This document shows positions 35,031-42,224 of a stretch of DNA of 42,224 nt, one piece after another. Origin of the DNA: Pseudomonadales bacterium (lineage in GTDB: Bacteria > Pseudomonadota > Gammaproteobacteria > Pseudomonadales > Pseudohongiellaceae); the NCBI GenBank assembly GCA_022822865.1, contig JAJDYJ010000027.1, positions 1 through 42,224 on the forward strand, read 5' to 3'. Made by a program: the position numbers and the translations under genes. Position 1 is the stretch's first letter. Every line of letters begins with the position of its first letter. The notes below the pieces were generated by a model that saw only the letters and a list, made by a program, of their open reading frames with translations, was not told the origin of the DNA and did not search any database.

Positions 35031-36212
35031 ATGACCCATCGCCGACAGTTTCTCAAATATCTGGCAGCCAGCCCGTTGCTCACCAATTTTTCCGCTTTTG
35101 CCCAGGAAGTGGAGGAAACACTGGGAGAACGATTGACCGATCCCAGTGAAGTCATCAACGTATTCGAAATGGAGGCATTGGCGCGGGAGAAAATGCCCCC
35201 CGCCCATTTCGGTTACCTGGCGACCGGTGTGGACAGCGATGAGACGATTCTCGCGAATCGCGAAGGCTTCAGTCGTTTTCAGATTAAACCGCGGCGGCTT
35301 GTCGACGTAAGCGAGGTGGACACTTCGATCGATCTGCTGGGTACCGAGGCCGGGTCCCCGATCCTGCTTTGCCCGGTGGGAAGTCAGGGCGCCTATCACG
35401 CCGACGCGGAACTGGGCTCGGCGCGGGCCGCCGCCGCGAAGGGGCACCACATGATTCTCTCCACACAGTCATCGACTTCCGTCGAGGCGGTGGCGGAGGC
35501 TCGCGGCGCACCAATCTGGCATCAACTCTATGCAACGAATCGCTGGGAAAACACCGTGCAGATGTTGCAACGGGCGGAAGCGGCGGGATGCACCGCGGTC
35601 TGCCTGACGATCGATTTGCCCGGCGGACGAAACACCGAAACCCAGGCGCTAATGACCCGTTCCGATACGCGGGATTGCACGGTTTGCCATACGGGGCAGC
35701 TGAAGCCGATGTTCGACGGCCTGGATATGCGGGGAGCGAGCCTGAACAATCCCGCCATGACCTGGGAGGTGATCGGACGCATGAAGGAAGTCACCGGCAT
35801 GAAGGTGATCGTCAAGGGCGTCGAGGTCGCGTTCGATGCCGCCATGGCGGTGCAGAGCGGCGCGGACGGCATCGTGGTTTCAAATCACGGCGGCAGAGCG
35901 ACCGAAACGGGCAGAGGCACCATCGAGTGCCTGCCGGAAGTCGTAGCCGCCGTAAACGGACGCATTCCCATCATTGTCGACGGCGGCTTCCGCCGCGGCA
36001 CCGACGTTTTCAAGGCGCTTGCCCTGGGCGCCTCCGCGGTGGGAATCGGCAGGCCCTATTGCTTCGGGCTGGGCGCCTTCGGTCAGGCGGGCGTGGAGCG
36101 GGTTCTGGATCTGCTGAACCGCGAACTGCTGATCGCCATGCGCGGCAGCGGAACCACCAGCATCGACGCGATCGGGCCCGAGTATGTGCACGACCTGGGT
36201 CAACGGGCCTGA
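35031..36212 (+). CDS. TAT-exported FMN-dependent alpha-hydroxy-acid oxidase/dehydrogenase with CxxCH motif
   Basis: 393 residues. The N-terminus HRRQFLKYLAASPLL is a twin-arginine signal, so the folded flavoprotein is probably exported. FMN-enzyme features: substrate/FMN strand ILLCPVGSQGAYH, K262 in VIVKGVE, catalytic H286 and R289 in SNHGGR, and the phosphate site DGGFRRGTDVFKALALGA. After HGGR the sequence is ATETG, as in lactate-monooxygenase-like exported relatives, instead of the QLD of glycolate oxidase. The loop at 215-220 reads DCTVCH, a haem c-type CxxCH motif, odd for this family. It would oxidise an L-2-hydroxy acid to the oxo acid. ATG is supported by GGGAG upstream. Confidence 0.88.
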   Translation: MTHRRQFLKYLAASPLLTNFSAFAQEVEETLGERLTDPSEVINVFEMEALAREKMPPAHFGYLATGVDSDETILANREGFSRFQIKPRRLVDVSEVDTSIDLLGTEAGSPILLCPVGSQGAYHADAELGSARAAAAKGHHMILSTQSSTSVEAVAEARGAPIWHQLYATNRWENTVQMLQRAEAAGCTAVCLTIDLPGGRNTETQALMTRSDTRDCTVCHTGQLKPMFDGLDMRGASLNNPAMTWEVIGRMKEVTGMKVIVKGVEVAFDAAMAVQSGADGIVVSNHGGRATETGRGTIECLPEVVAAVNGRIPIIVDGGFRRGTDVFKALALGASAVGIGRPYCFGLGAFGQAGVERVLDLLNRELLIAMRGSGTTSIDAIGPEYVHDLGQRA

Positions 36213-36231
36213 ACTATAGCGGGAGAGAATC

Positions 36232-36264
36232 AAAAAACGCCGGCCGGATGACTCCGGCCGGCGT
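36232..36264 (-). terminator. Rho-independent terminator between convergent genes
   Basis: A perfect 12-bp GC-rich stem (36237-36248 with 36253-36264) closes a TGAC loop. On the minus strand it is followed directly by a run of six T, a textbook terminator for the leftward FAH-family gene. On the plus strand the tail is CCCTTGAT, so termination of the oxidase gene there would be weaker. Confidence 0.9.
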
Positions 36265-36293
36265 CCCTTGATACTTCAGGACTCTTGCAGCGA

Positions 36294-37454
36294 CTAGCGG
36301 TCGCGATAATCGGCTGTCGGCGGCAGTTGCGCACCGGACAGGTCGGCCGGAATATCACGTTCCGCGACGATCCTGTGCGTCAGCGTGCCGATTCCCTCGA
36401 TGCTGGCGCTGATGTTCTCGCCATCGACCAGATAGCCCGAACCCGTGGCGCGCTGCACGCGGCCGGCGCCGGTGCCGCCGGAGGTGCCGCTTTGCAGCAC
36501 GTCGCCGGGGAACACGGTGATCAGGGACGAGGCGTATTCAATCAACTCGGGGATATTGTGAATCATGTCCCCGGCCTGTGCTTCCTGCACGGTCACGCCG
36601 TCGATTACGGTGATCTGGTGCAGGCGCTCCATCGGATCGCCGTAGAACTCCTTGGGCACGATCCACGGGCCGTGGGGCGCGAAGGTATCGTGGCCCTTGC
36701 CGACGAACCAGTCCTGACCCGATCCGTAGCCGCCCGGCGGACGACCGCCGCGGTCGGAGACGTCCATGGCTACCATGTAACCGAATACATGGTCATAGGC
36801 GCGGGTAGCCGAAATATATTTGCCGGTCCTGCCGAAGACGATCGCCATTTCCACTTCGTATTCGATCTCGTCGCGGCCGAAAGGCATGACGATGTCATCA
36901 CCGTGGCCGATCACCGCGCCGCGGGTCGGCTTCAGGAACAGGTACGGCACGCCGCGGTTTTCCTGGCGCTGGCGCGTGCGTTCCGCCAGTTGCTGGGGAG
37001 TGCATCCCTCGCAGGCGTGGGTATAGAAGTTCACCGCCGCGTTCATGATCTTGCTCGGGTACTGAATCGGCGCCATGATGTCGACGGAATCCACATCGTG
37101 CACATAGGCAGTGGCGCTGCTGAGCAGATCTTCCTCGACCAGCCAGTTCATGAGTTCGTAGAGCCGGTACTTCAGACCGTACTCGTACTGTTCGATCAGC
37201 CCCAGCATATCCGCGGGCATTTCCATATCGCTGTATTGCCATTGCATCTGCAGGGCGCGGTTCGCGGCGGACAGGTCGACGATCAGCGAGTCGTCGCGTA
37301 CGACGAGGCCTACGAACGGCGTGTCGTTCACCGCGAAGGTGCCGACCTTGTAGGGCTCCACGGACTCCGCGGCCTGGGCCAGCACCTGTGCGGAGAAGGC
37401 GGAAATCGCCAGCGCCGCGGCGAACATCAGGCTTGAAACGGACTTTCGAATCAT
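36294..37454 (-). CDS. Exported fumarylacetoacetate hydrolase (FAH)-family protein
   Basis: 386 residues. ATG at 37454 with GGGAG eight bases upstream gives a signal peptide (LMFAAALAISAFSAQVLAQ). The mature protein has the FAH N-domain (KVGTFAVNDTPFVGLVV) and the catalytic core with metal acids E-x-E in IEYEVEMAIVFGRTGKYI and D in AMDVSDRGG, followed by KGHDTFAPHGPWIV and QSGTSGGTGAG. The family cleaves C-C bonds or decarboxylates 2-oxo/3-oxo acids. FAH enzymes are usually cytoplasmic, so an exported form is unusual. It faces the exported hydroxy-acid oxidase, whose 2-oxo-acid product could be a related metabolite. Confidence 0.88.
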   Translation of the reverse strand: MIRKSVSSLMFAAALAISAFSAQVLAQAAESVEPYKVGTFAVNDTPFVGLVVRDDSLIVDLSAANRALQMQWQYSDMEMPADMLGLIEQYEYGLKYRLYELMNWLVEEDLLSSATAYVHDVDSVDIMAPIQYPSKIMNAAVNFYTHACEGCTPQQLAERTRQRQENRGVPYLFLKPTRGAVIGHGDDIVMPFGRDEIEYEVEMAIVFGRTGKYISATRAYDHVFGYMVAMDVSDRGGRPPGGYGSGQDWFVGKGHDTFAPHGPWIVPKEFYGDPMERLHQITVIDGVTVQEAQAGDMIHNIPELIEYASSLITVFPGDVLQSGTSGGTGAGRVQRATGSGYLVDGENISASIEGIGTLTHRIVAERDIPADLSGAQLPPTADYRDR

Positions 37455-37556
37455 TTTCTTACTCCCAGCATCGGTTTCAGGGGGGTATCGAGCATATGGC
37501 GAAAAGCAAAGGGAGATCAAGTATTCTCGACCCCCCTTCGTAAGTTTTATCGCCGC

Positions 37557-38132
37557 TTATTCCGTATGCTGGTAATGTCCCATCAACATACCGGTGGCCA
37601 GGACGTGACCGTCGATGGCTTCGAGCAACTGATCCTTGTTCAGGCCGGGTTCGAGGCCGAGATCGGCGTCGATGGCGTAGACCCGGAAGTGATAGGCGTG
37701 GAGATGGCCGTTGTCGGGCGGGCGCGGGCCGAAGTAGCCGGGGCGGTTGAGACCGTTGTGGCCGTTGATCGCGCCATCGAGGCCGTCACCCATGATTTCG
37801 GCGTCGGCCGCCATTCCCGCCGGGAGGCCCGAGGCGCTCGCGGGAATGTTGTACACGACCCAGTGCACGAAGGGATTCTCCATCATGCCGATCGTCACGA
37901 CTTCCGGGTCGTCGCAGATCAGCGCCAGTTGCACCGTGCCTTCCGGCAGGTTCGACCAGGCCAGGTCGATGGATGTGTTGTCGCCGTAAGCGGAGTTTTC
38001 CACCGGTACCATGCCGTGGTGTTCGAACACGGAACTCGTAACCGTAATGGTTTCGGGGATGTCCTGCGCGTAAACGGAAAACGAAACTAACACCGCCATC
38101 ATGGCGCCTGTCAGGGAAATCAACTTCTTCAT
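37557..38132 (-). CDS. Exported YbhB/YbcL-type PEBP-family protein
   Basis: 191 residues, signal peptide (ISLTGAMMAVLVSFSVYA). Motifs of the phosphatidylethanolamine-binding/Raf-kinase-inhibitor-like family: ICDDPE, PFVHWVVYNIP, RPGYFGPRPPDNGHLHAYHFRVYAID. Bacterial members bind small anions or ligands and lack a firm function. ATG has AGGAG seven bases upstream. It lies about 100 bp upstream of the FAH-family gene on the same strand, so co-transcription is possible. Confidence 0.92.
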   Translation of the reverse strand: MKKLISLTGAMMAVLVSFSVYAQDIPETITVTSSVFEHHGMVPVENSAYGDNTSIDLAWSNLPEGTVQLALICDDPEVVTIGMMENPFVHWVVYNIPASASGLPAGMAADAEIMGDGLDGAINGHNGLNRPGYFGPRPPDNGHLHAYHFRVYAIDADLGLEPGLNKDQLLEAIDGHVLATGMLMGHYQHTE

Positions 38133-38483
38133 GGATAACTCCTAAGGAATTGTAGTTGTGGGCGCAATACTACAGATTACCGGCGGCGTTGACTAATCCG
38201 CAGCAATCGGCTCGGCGCCAGACTCGAGGGTGCACGGCTCGATCATGGCCGTGTTCGTCGGCGTATAAATCGTCTCGGTAGTGCAGACCGACCTGGTCCA
38301 ACTCGGCGTATCGGAGCGATACATACGCCTGATCACCAAGTTCGCGGTTATTTTCGCTGTATTGCTCGACCGCTGGCGCAGCCGTCATTGACCACACGGA
38401 TTGCACTGCGATTGTACAATTCTAAGAACTAAGAATGTGTTCCGGACGCATTCGAATATTTTAGCCCTAAAAAGGAAGTAAAA
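38133..38483. other. Intergenic stretch with a possible coding remnant
   Basis: About 350 bp without a convincing gene. On the minus strand an open frame ends at 38193 (TAG) with a natural-looking tail (MIEPCTLESGAEPIAAD); its last possible ATG is at 38324 (43 codons) and a stop lies further upstream. It could be the C-terminal scrap of a lost gene. A different minus frame is open from 38406 to 38170 but shows no recognisable domain. AT content rises towards 38.45 kb, marking the edge of the accessory region. Confidence 0.35.
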
Positions 38484-38909
38484 ATGCTTAAGCCTGTGCC
38501 TTACGAAAAACTCAATCCCCGACAGCAGGAAAACTACAACTTCCACAAGGTAGCGGCACGGCTCGCGAACTATGGATTCAACTGTCTGCGTCTAACCGAC
38601 GACTGGCAGGGAGCCGACTTTATCGCTTGTCACATCGATGGCGAAACCTTTCTCAAGGTGCAGCTCAAGGGGCGATTGGTGGTTGACCGGAAATACTTGG
38701 GTAAAGGTATTTTCATCGCTTTTCTTGACGGGCCTGACTGTTTCGTATACCCGCACGACAAATTCCTCAGGAGTTGGATGGAGGACCGAGGCAAGCCGGG
38801 CGGTAAAGGGTGGGAGGAAAATGGCCGCCGCAGTTGGCGTAGAACACCCGCCTGGGCTCGCAAACTACTCGCCGATTACAAAATCGAAACTCAGGATTCC
38901 ATTTCTTGA
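38484..38909 (+). CDS. PD-(D/E)XK-like hypothetical protein
   Basis: 141 residues. WQGADFIACHID (D45) followed by LKVQLKGR (Q60-x-K62) has the spacing and strands of a PD-(D/E)XK nuclease core with the QxK variant, as in DUF4365-like and other restriction-type proteins. The N-terminal helix QQENYNFHKVAARLANYGFNCLRL fits the preceding helix of that fold. AAGGAAG precedes the ATG at a good distance. It is AT-richer than genes to the left and adjoins the helicase region in opposite orientation. Function is not established: a small nuclease or a degenerate restriction-like subunit. Confidence 0.65.
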   Translation: MLKPVPYEKLNPRQQENYNFHKVAARLANYGFNCLRLTDDWQGADFIACHIDGETFLKVQLKGRLVVDRKYLGKGIFIAFLDGPDCFVYPHDKFLRSWMEDRGKPGGKGWEENGRRSWRRTPAWARKLLADYKIETQDSIS

Positions 38910-39025
38910 GTGGAGCTGCGATAGCGAGAAAGATCGTCCGGCGCAGCTTCGGCTGCCGGTACGAGACAGTAATACTTTTCCTGAACAACCTTGATCGCTT
39001 CGATTACCATTGTGACTTCGAACAT
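38891..39025 (-). CDS. Small hypothetical ORF
   Basis: 44 codons (MFEVTMVIEAIKVVQEKYYC...), too short to assign. It overlaps the tail of the PD-(D/E)XK-like gene on the other strand by 19 bp. It sits where an adjacent degenerate frame runs out, so it may be the 3' part of the same broken gene. Residues look protein-like (amphipathic helix VIEAIKVVQEKY) but no family is recognised. Confidence 0.3.
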   Translation of the reverse strand: MFEVTMVIEAIKVVQEKYYCLVPAAEAAPDDLSRYRSSTQEMES

Positions 39026-39041
39026 CACGATCAATCAGACT

Positions 39042-39187
39042 GATCTTGTAAGCGGCCGACCCGGCTTTGCGGATAGTCCACGCCCTATCGGCAGGCGCGG
39101 TCTCCAAGGTCACCTCGCGCAAATCGCGAAACACTTTGTTGGCAGCGCGCCCGCCTCTAAGTCTTCCGGGATAACTGTATAGTGCAC
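39042..39187 (-). pseudogene. Degenerate copy of the phyH 5' end (frameshifted)
   Basis: From GTG at 39187, preceded by AGGAGG with 5-nt spacing, the reading is VHYTVIPEDLEAGALPT; in phyH it is LHYTATPEDFEAGTLPK. By my hand alignment 18 of 27 residues and about 63 of 81 bases match phyH 25981-26061, provided one missing base is allowed near 39136. After that base VFRDLREV continues in the next frame, then similarity ends. In the unshifted frame a TGA follows at codon 26. It is a fragment of a second gene of the same family, or of a gene sharing its N-terminus. Confidence 0.6.
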
Positions 39188-39261
39188 CTTGGCCTCCTGC
39201 GTTTGATTCTGGTTCCCGAAAGATCTTAATGTACATTTGACCTGCCGCGGCCGGTCCTTCG

Positions 39262-41982
39262 TTATCCGTCCCAATTTGTTGAGAACATCGACCGCAAGTC
39301 CGAGATCGCAGTGGGAAGCGATCCCGAGCAGGTAAGGCCCAGGAAGGTCGCCGCCCGAGTTGCGCCTACGTAGAGGAACTTGTCGAACAGATCTGGATAG
39401 ACTTCCGCCAAGTGGTCGACATCTTTAAAGAAGACTGCCTCGAACTCAAGTCCTTTTATGTGTTGCACATCGAATACGCGTATGTCGTTGTCTTGCCCGA
39501 TAACTTGGCCATCGGGACATGCCACCACGTTGATGTTTTGTTCCGCTAGCGTTTCCTGAAGCGCTTTAGCAACTGATCATACCTGTTCCTCTTCGGGAAC
39601 CAATATTGCTATTGACGGTAATTGACCGACAAATCTCTCGATTTCGGTCACGCGATCCGCGAGCCAGATGCCAACATCTGGGTCGTTGCACATGTTCTCA
39701 GCCAGAACGGGAGGGAATCCATCTCGAATCGCGTGTTCAGGAAGAACCACGTCGTAGTCCGCTCCTCCCCCGATGCGTACAATCTCGCGGGCAAACTCAT
39801 TAAGTTCTCGGCTTTGTCTATAGCCAACCGTGACTCTCTCTATGCCTATTCTTGAATCAGCCCATTCGACCTCCGTGACCGAGCGCGTACCCCAAGAAGA
39901 CAGCCGTTGATTAAAATCACCACATGCAAAGAAAGAGGGCATAGCCGGTAGTGATAGGGCCGACATGCAAGCAAGCTGAACCGGGGAAAAGTCTGTAGCT
40001 TCATCGACAAAAATCTGATTCCTGAAAGATTCCTGCACAGGCTGAAGGACTGCCCAAAATGAACTGTTACTGTTCAGATCGCGTTGAACATCTCTTGATG
40101 AAAGCAATGATCTTGCGCCTCTCAGAATGGACAACAGCATCATATCGAGTTCCAGAGGATGGATGTCCGTCTGGCGAATTGCGCCAGCCACGTACCAGCG
40201 CTCGTCTGATTGGCGGGCGCGCCGAAAACTGCGGTATCGTGTAGCAATTCCGTGAAAGTACAATCTAACAGGGTTCACGAACGTTCGCACGAAAGTAAGC
40301 AACACAACACCCTTACCGACCTCTATCTGCTTCTCGCCATCGAGACCTCGGTCACCTATCCATTCGATGATTCTTGCAGTGGCTGTGCCACTCTTCGGCA
40401 TTCTTCCGCGCACCGCTGCTCGTGCTTGTGTGCGAAGTGCGCGGCGAAAAGTGACTTCTGCACGTTTCCTTCGAGTTCGCGGAGTTTCTTCTTCCTCATC
40501 GTCCTCATCCCGAATCTCTCCTTCTTCTACTGTTTCTTCTTCCGTAGCGCCAAGCGAATCAAGAAATTCCGCCAACTCATCAAGAAAGTTTCTGTTCCGG
40601 TTAACCTGCAATACCAAAACTTGGCGGATCGCCCCATCGATCTCAGACTTAAGTTCATCCGCCAATTTTCGAGCCTCAGTAGCTTTGCCGAACAGGCTTC
40701 GCAATAGTTGACTTATGTCTACCGAGTTCTTTGGCTGTATAAGAGCAACCAATGCCTTGCCAAGCTCTGCAATCCTGCCTTCTCCAATCGACACAAGCTC
40801 TTTGGCGGCATTTTGTAATCGCTTCACATAGGCTGATTGTTGCCACGCCTCGAAGTCATCAAACCAAGCTGTTAGATTACCTAAAGCTTCATCGCCAAAG
40901 TACTTCACGGAGTCCTGCCGGATGAAACCGCTTTGTTTAGTCGATGTCGTCAATAGTCCAAATTTGTTTCTCGCGACTTCTAGTCTATAGTCATTCCAAG
41001 TTCGGACATGATAATCCGACGCTGGCACTCTTTCTCGCGAAAATGATTCCTTTACATATTGTTGCAACAGCGAGGTAGGCGTAAACATCATCCAGCTTTC
41101 CTCATGCGACGTCACGTTAGGCCCTTTATGGTTTTTGACGAGCAATTGCTCTTCTTCGCTAAGAAATTCTAAATCCAGCTTCTGTCCAAGTCGGCGAATT
41201 AATGTGGTTGTCTTGCCAGAGCCTGGAGGGCCAAGCAATAAGATGCGACTATCAAGGGGAAGTCGGAAGATTTTGTCTTGAAATTTGTCGAGAATAGGTT
41301 GATCTCTCAGCTCCATCTGAGTGAGAACAACGCGGCGTATCCCCTCTATGATGTTGACCGACTCCCGCTCTTCCTCCAAGAGTTTTTCAAGGAGTTGCTC
41401 ATCGATGCCAGCTTGCTCATCGAGTTCGTCTGGCGCAATGCGCTCAAGAAGCGTTCTTAGAGATGTGACTGTTAACGGACCATACGTTTCACCCTCTAGC
41501 ACTGAGTTCTTCGAGTCCCATTTACCCCCGTCTCGAATCGGTCGAAGCATAGCGCGTTCTTCTACCTCTAAGAACTCGCCATTTGGGAGTTCTACTTCAT
41601 CTCCTATCGGTAATGATGCCAATCGACCAACAGGTGAACGGTAGCTCGCTAATTCTACGTTTCCACCCGGTAATGTGACAGGGATTTCTCGACAAATGAA
41701 GTACACACACCTTTTCCCGTCTTCCCTTACTGCAACTATTCTTGCAATCGCAGGCTCTTGCTGCAGACTAAGCAGACTAGTCCTATTTGCATTTTGAATT
41801 TTGGAAAGGTTTTTGATTGGTTCCGGAGACGTGACCGGATTTACGTTTATCAATACGTCTTCGGAGGATGTGAGGCGCTTGGGTAGCTTGCTGCTGGCTT
41901 CTGTCTCAATCGCCTCGAAAGTTTCCAAAGTTTCGTTTGCAACTGATTCGAGGTGCTTTTTTGTATTGTCGGAATTGCTCAT
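39262..41982 (-). pseudogene. UvrD-like superfamily 1 helicase with GreA/GreB-like segment, interrupted by in-frame TGA
   Basis: From ATG 41982 (GAGG upstream) the frame runs 801 codons to TGA at 39577-39579, then stays open in the same frame to TAA at 39262 (906 residues with readthrough). Residues about 113-143 (SPVGRLASLPIGDEVELPNGEF) look like the C-terminal domain of GreA/GreB transcript-cleavage factors. Helicase motifs: Walker A GPPGSGKTT at 251-259, VDEATDF near 659-665, ACGDFNQ, GYRQSRELNEF, and beyond the TGA HIKGLEFEAVFF (V) and YVGATRA (VI). The stop separates motifs IV and V, so an 801-residue product should lack ATPase activity. Likely a recently inactivated defence or repair helicase; a sequencing error is possible. 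An acidic stretch EEGEIRDEDDEEEE lies mid-protein. Confidence 0.75.
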
Positions 41983-42087
41983 GGCTGATTGCCTCAACTA
42001 TCGCGTTATCGTGTCCCACTGTCTCGAAGCAGTATGCGGGTTTCATTGTCAGTCCGAGTATATTTCCGCTTGAGCCCTCGGGCACTA

Positions 42088-42224
42088 AGGAAGGTCTGAA
42101 CAAGTCGAGATCGGTTTTGTCCTGGCGTGAGCGTTGCCAGTGAGGGACAATGCGCTCACGGGGTTTGACGGAGCGGTTTCGATGGAGCAGTTGACGTTTG
42201 CGGAGTTGGAGCACGACGCGAAGA
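42088..42224 (+). mobile_element. Left end of an IS5-family-like insertion sequence (partial)
   Basis: GGAAGGTCTGAACAAGTC at 42088-42105 resembles the terminal inverted repeat of many IS5-group elements. It is preceded by CTAA (42084-42087), which fits the 4-bp YTAR target of that family. The element continues past the window edge, so the right repeat and target duplication cannot be checked. It lies about 105 bp upstream of the helicase start and may have separated that gene from its original promoter. Confidence 0.6.
42182..42224 (+). CDS. IS5-like transposase, N-terminal fragment at window edge
   Basis: ATG at 42182 begins MEQLTFAELEHDAK, then the window ends. Starts of this type (M-x-Q-L-T/S-F-A) are typical of IS5-group transposases. 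It follows the presumed terminal repeat by about 80 bp, the usual distance. Too little is visible to judge integrity. Confidence 0.55.
   Translation, partial: MEQLTFAELEHDAK

Noticed and set aside
38170-38406. Minus-strand 78-codon frame after the PEBP gene
   Set aside because: No recognisable domain or ribosome site, and it overlaps an alternative frame with a more natural C-terminus.
39030-39236. Open frame starting MYIKIFREPE at 39236 as an intact gene
   Set aside because: Its first third is out of frame with the phyH-like reading that has a strong ribosome site and homology, so it is better explained as part of a frameshifted fragment.
39577-39579. Helicase UGA as a selenocysteine codon
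   Set aside because: It is not at a redox site, no cysteine-conserved position is expected there, and the downstream RNA offers only a weak 4-bp stem.
41906-42214. Minus-strand 102-codon frame upstream of the helicase
   Set aside because: It runs through the IS end and into the helicase coding region in another frame; no domain is visible.

Overview
The window is GC-rich, densely coded DNA from a Gram-negative bacterium. Evidence for this is the RND efflux system with its outer-membrane lipoprotein, the many Sec-type signal peptides, one twin-arginine signal and periplasmic haem and PQQ proteins. The gene mix (sulfatase, phytanoyl-CoA dioxygenase, P450, SDR, PQQ dehydrogenases, Gfo/Idh/MocA, class II aldolase) suggests a heterotrophic, probably marine or host-associated member of the Pseudomonadota. 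That placement is inference; no rRNA or tRNA gene was seen.

Left to right: a (TCGGC)25 array runs off the left edge (1-126). It is followed by an internally deleted AAA-ATPase/nuclease-like ORF and a secreted sulfatase. A leftward set (6244 to 2498) encodes an exported redoxin, an unknown exported protein, and a mono-haem cytochrome fused to a copper-monooxygenase-like module. The redoxin gene carries an in-frame TGA exactly where the first catalytic cysteine belongs (U-P-Y-C), with a bacterial SECIS-like hairpin 21 nt downstream. It is best read as a selenoprotein gene and is the most notable signal in the window.

Next come a haem-motif-bearing streptogramin-lyase-like protein and an exported protein of unknown function. 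They are followed by a leftward efflux operon (adaptor, RND pump, outer-membrane channel), nhaA, an SDR and a convergent P450. Then come a VapBC-type toxin-antitoxin pair, a small membrane coiled-coil protein, and a complete five-gene peptide-type ABC importer whose genes all overlap. Divergent from the importer are a phytanoyl-CoA dioxygenase-like gene and an epimerase. A Gfo/Idh/MocA oxidoreductase faces them. Two tandem PQQ dehydrogenases follow, then a GST-like/class II aldolase pair, a TAT-exported FMN hydroxy-acid oxidase with a CxxCH motif, an exported FAH-family protein and an exported PEBP-family protein. Together 25.9-38.1 kb looks like a periplasmic and cytoplasmic oxidative catabolism region supplied by the importer; the substrate cannot be read from sequence.

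From about 38.4 kb the base composition drops visibly and the content becomes accessory. There is a PD-(D/E)XK-like protein, fragments that include a degenerate copy of the phyH 5' end, a large UvrD-like helicase with a GreA/GreB-like segment interrupted by an in-frame TGA, and the left end of an IS5-like element running off the window. This looks like a decaying defence or mobile island.
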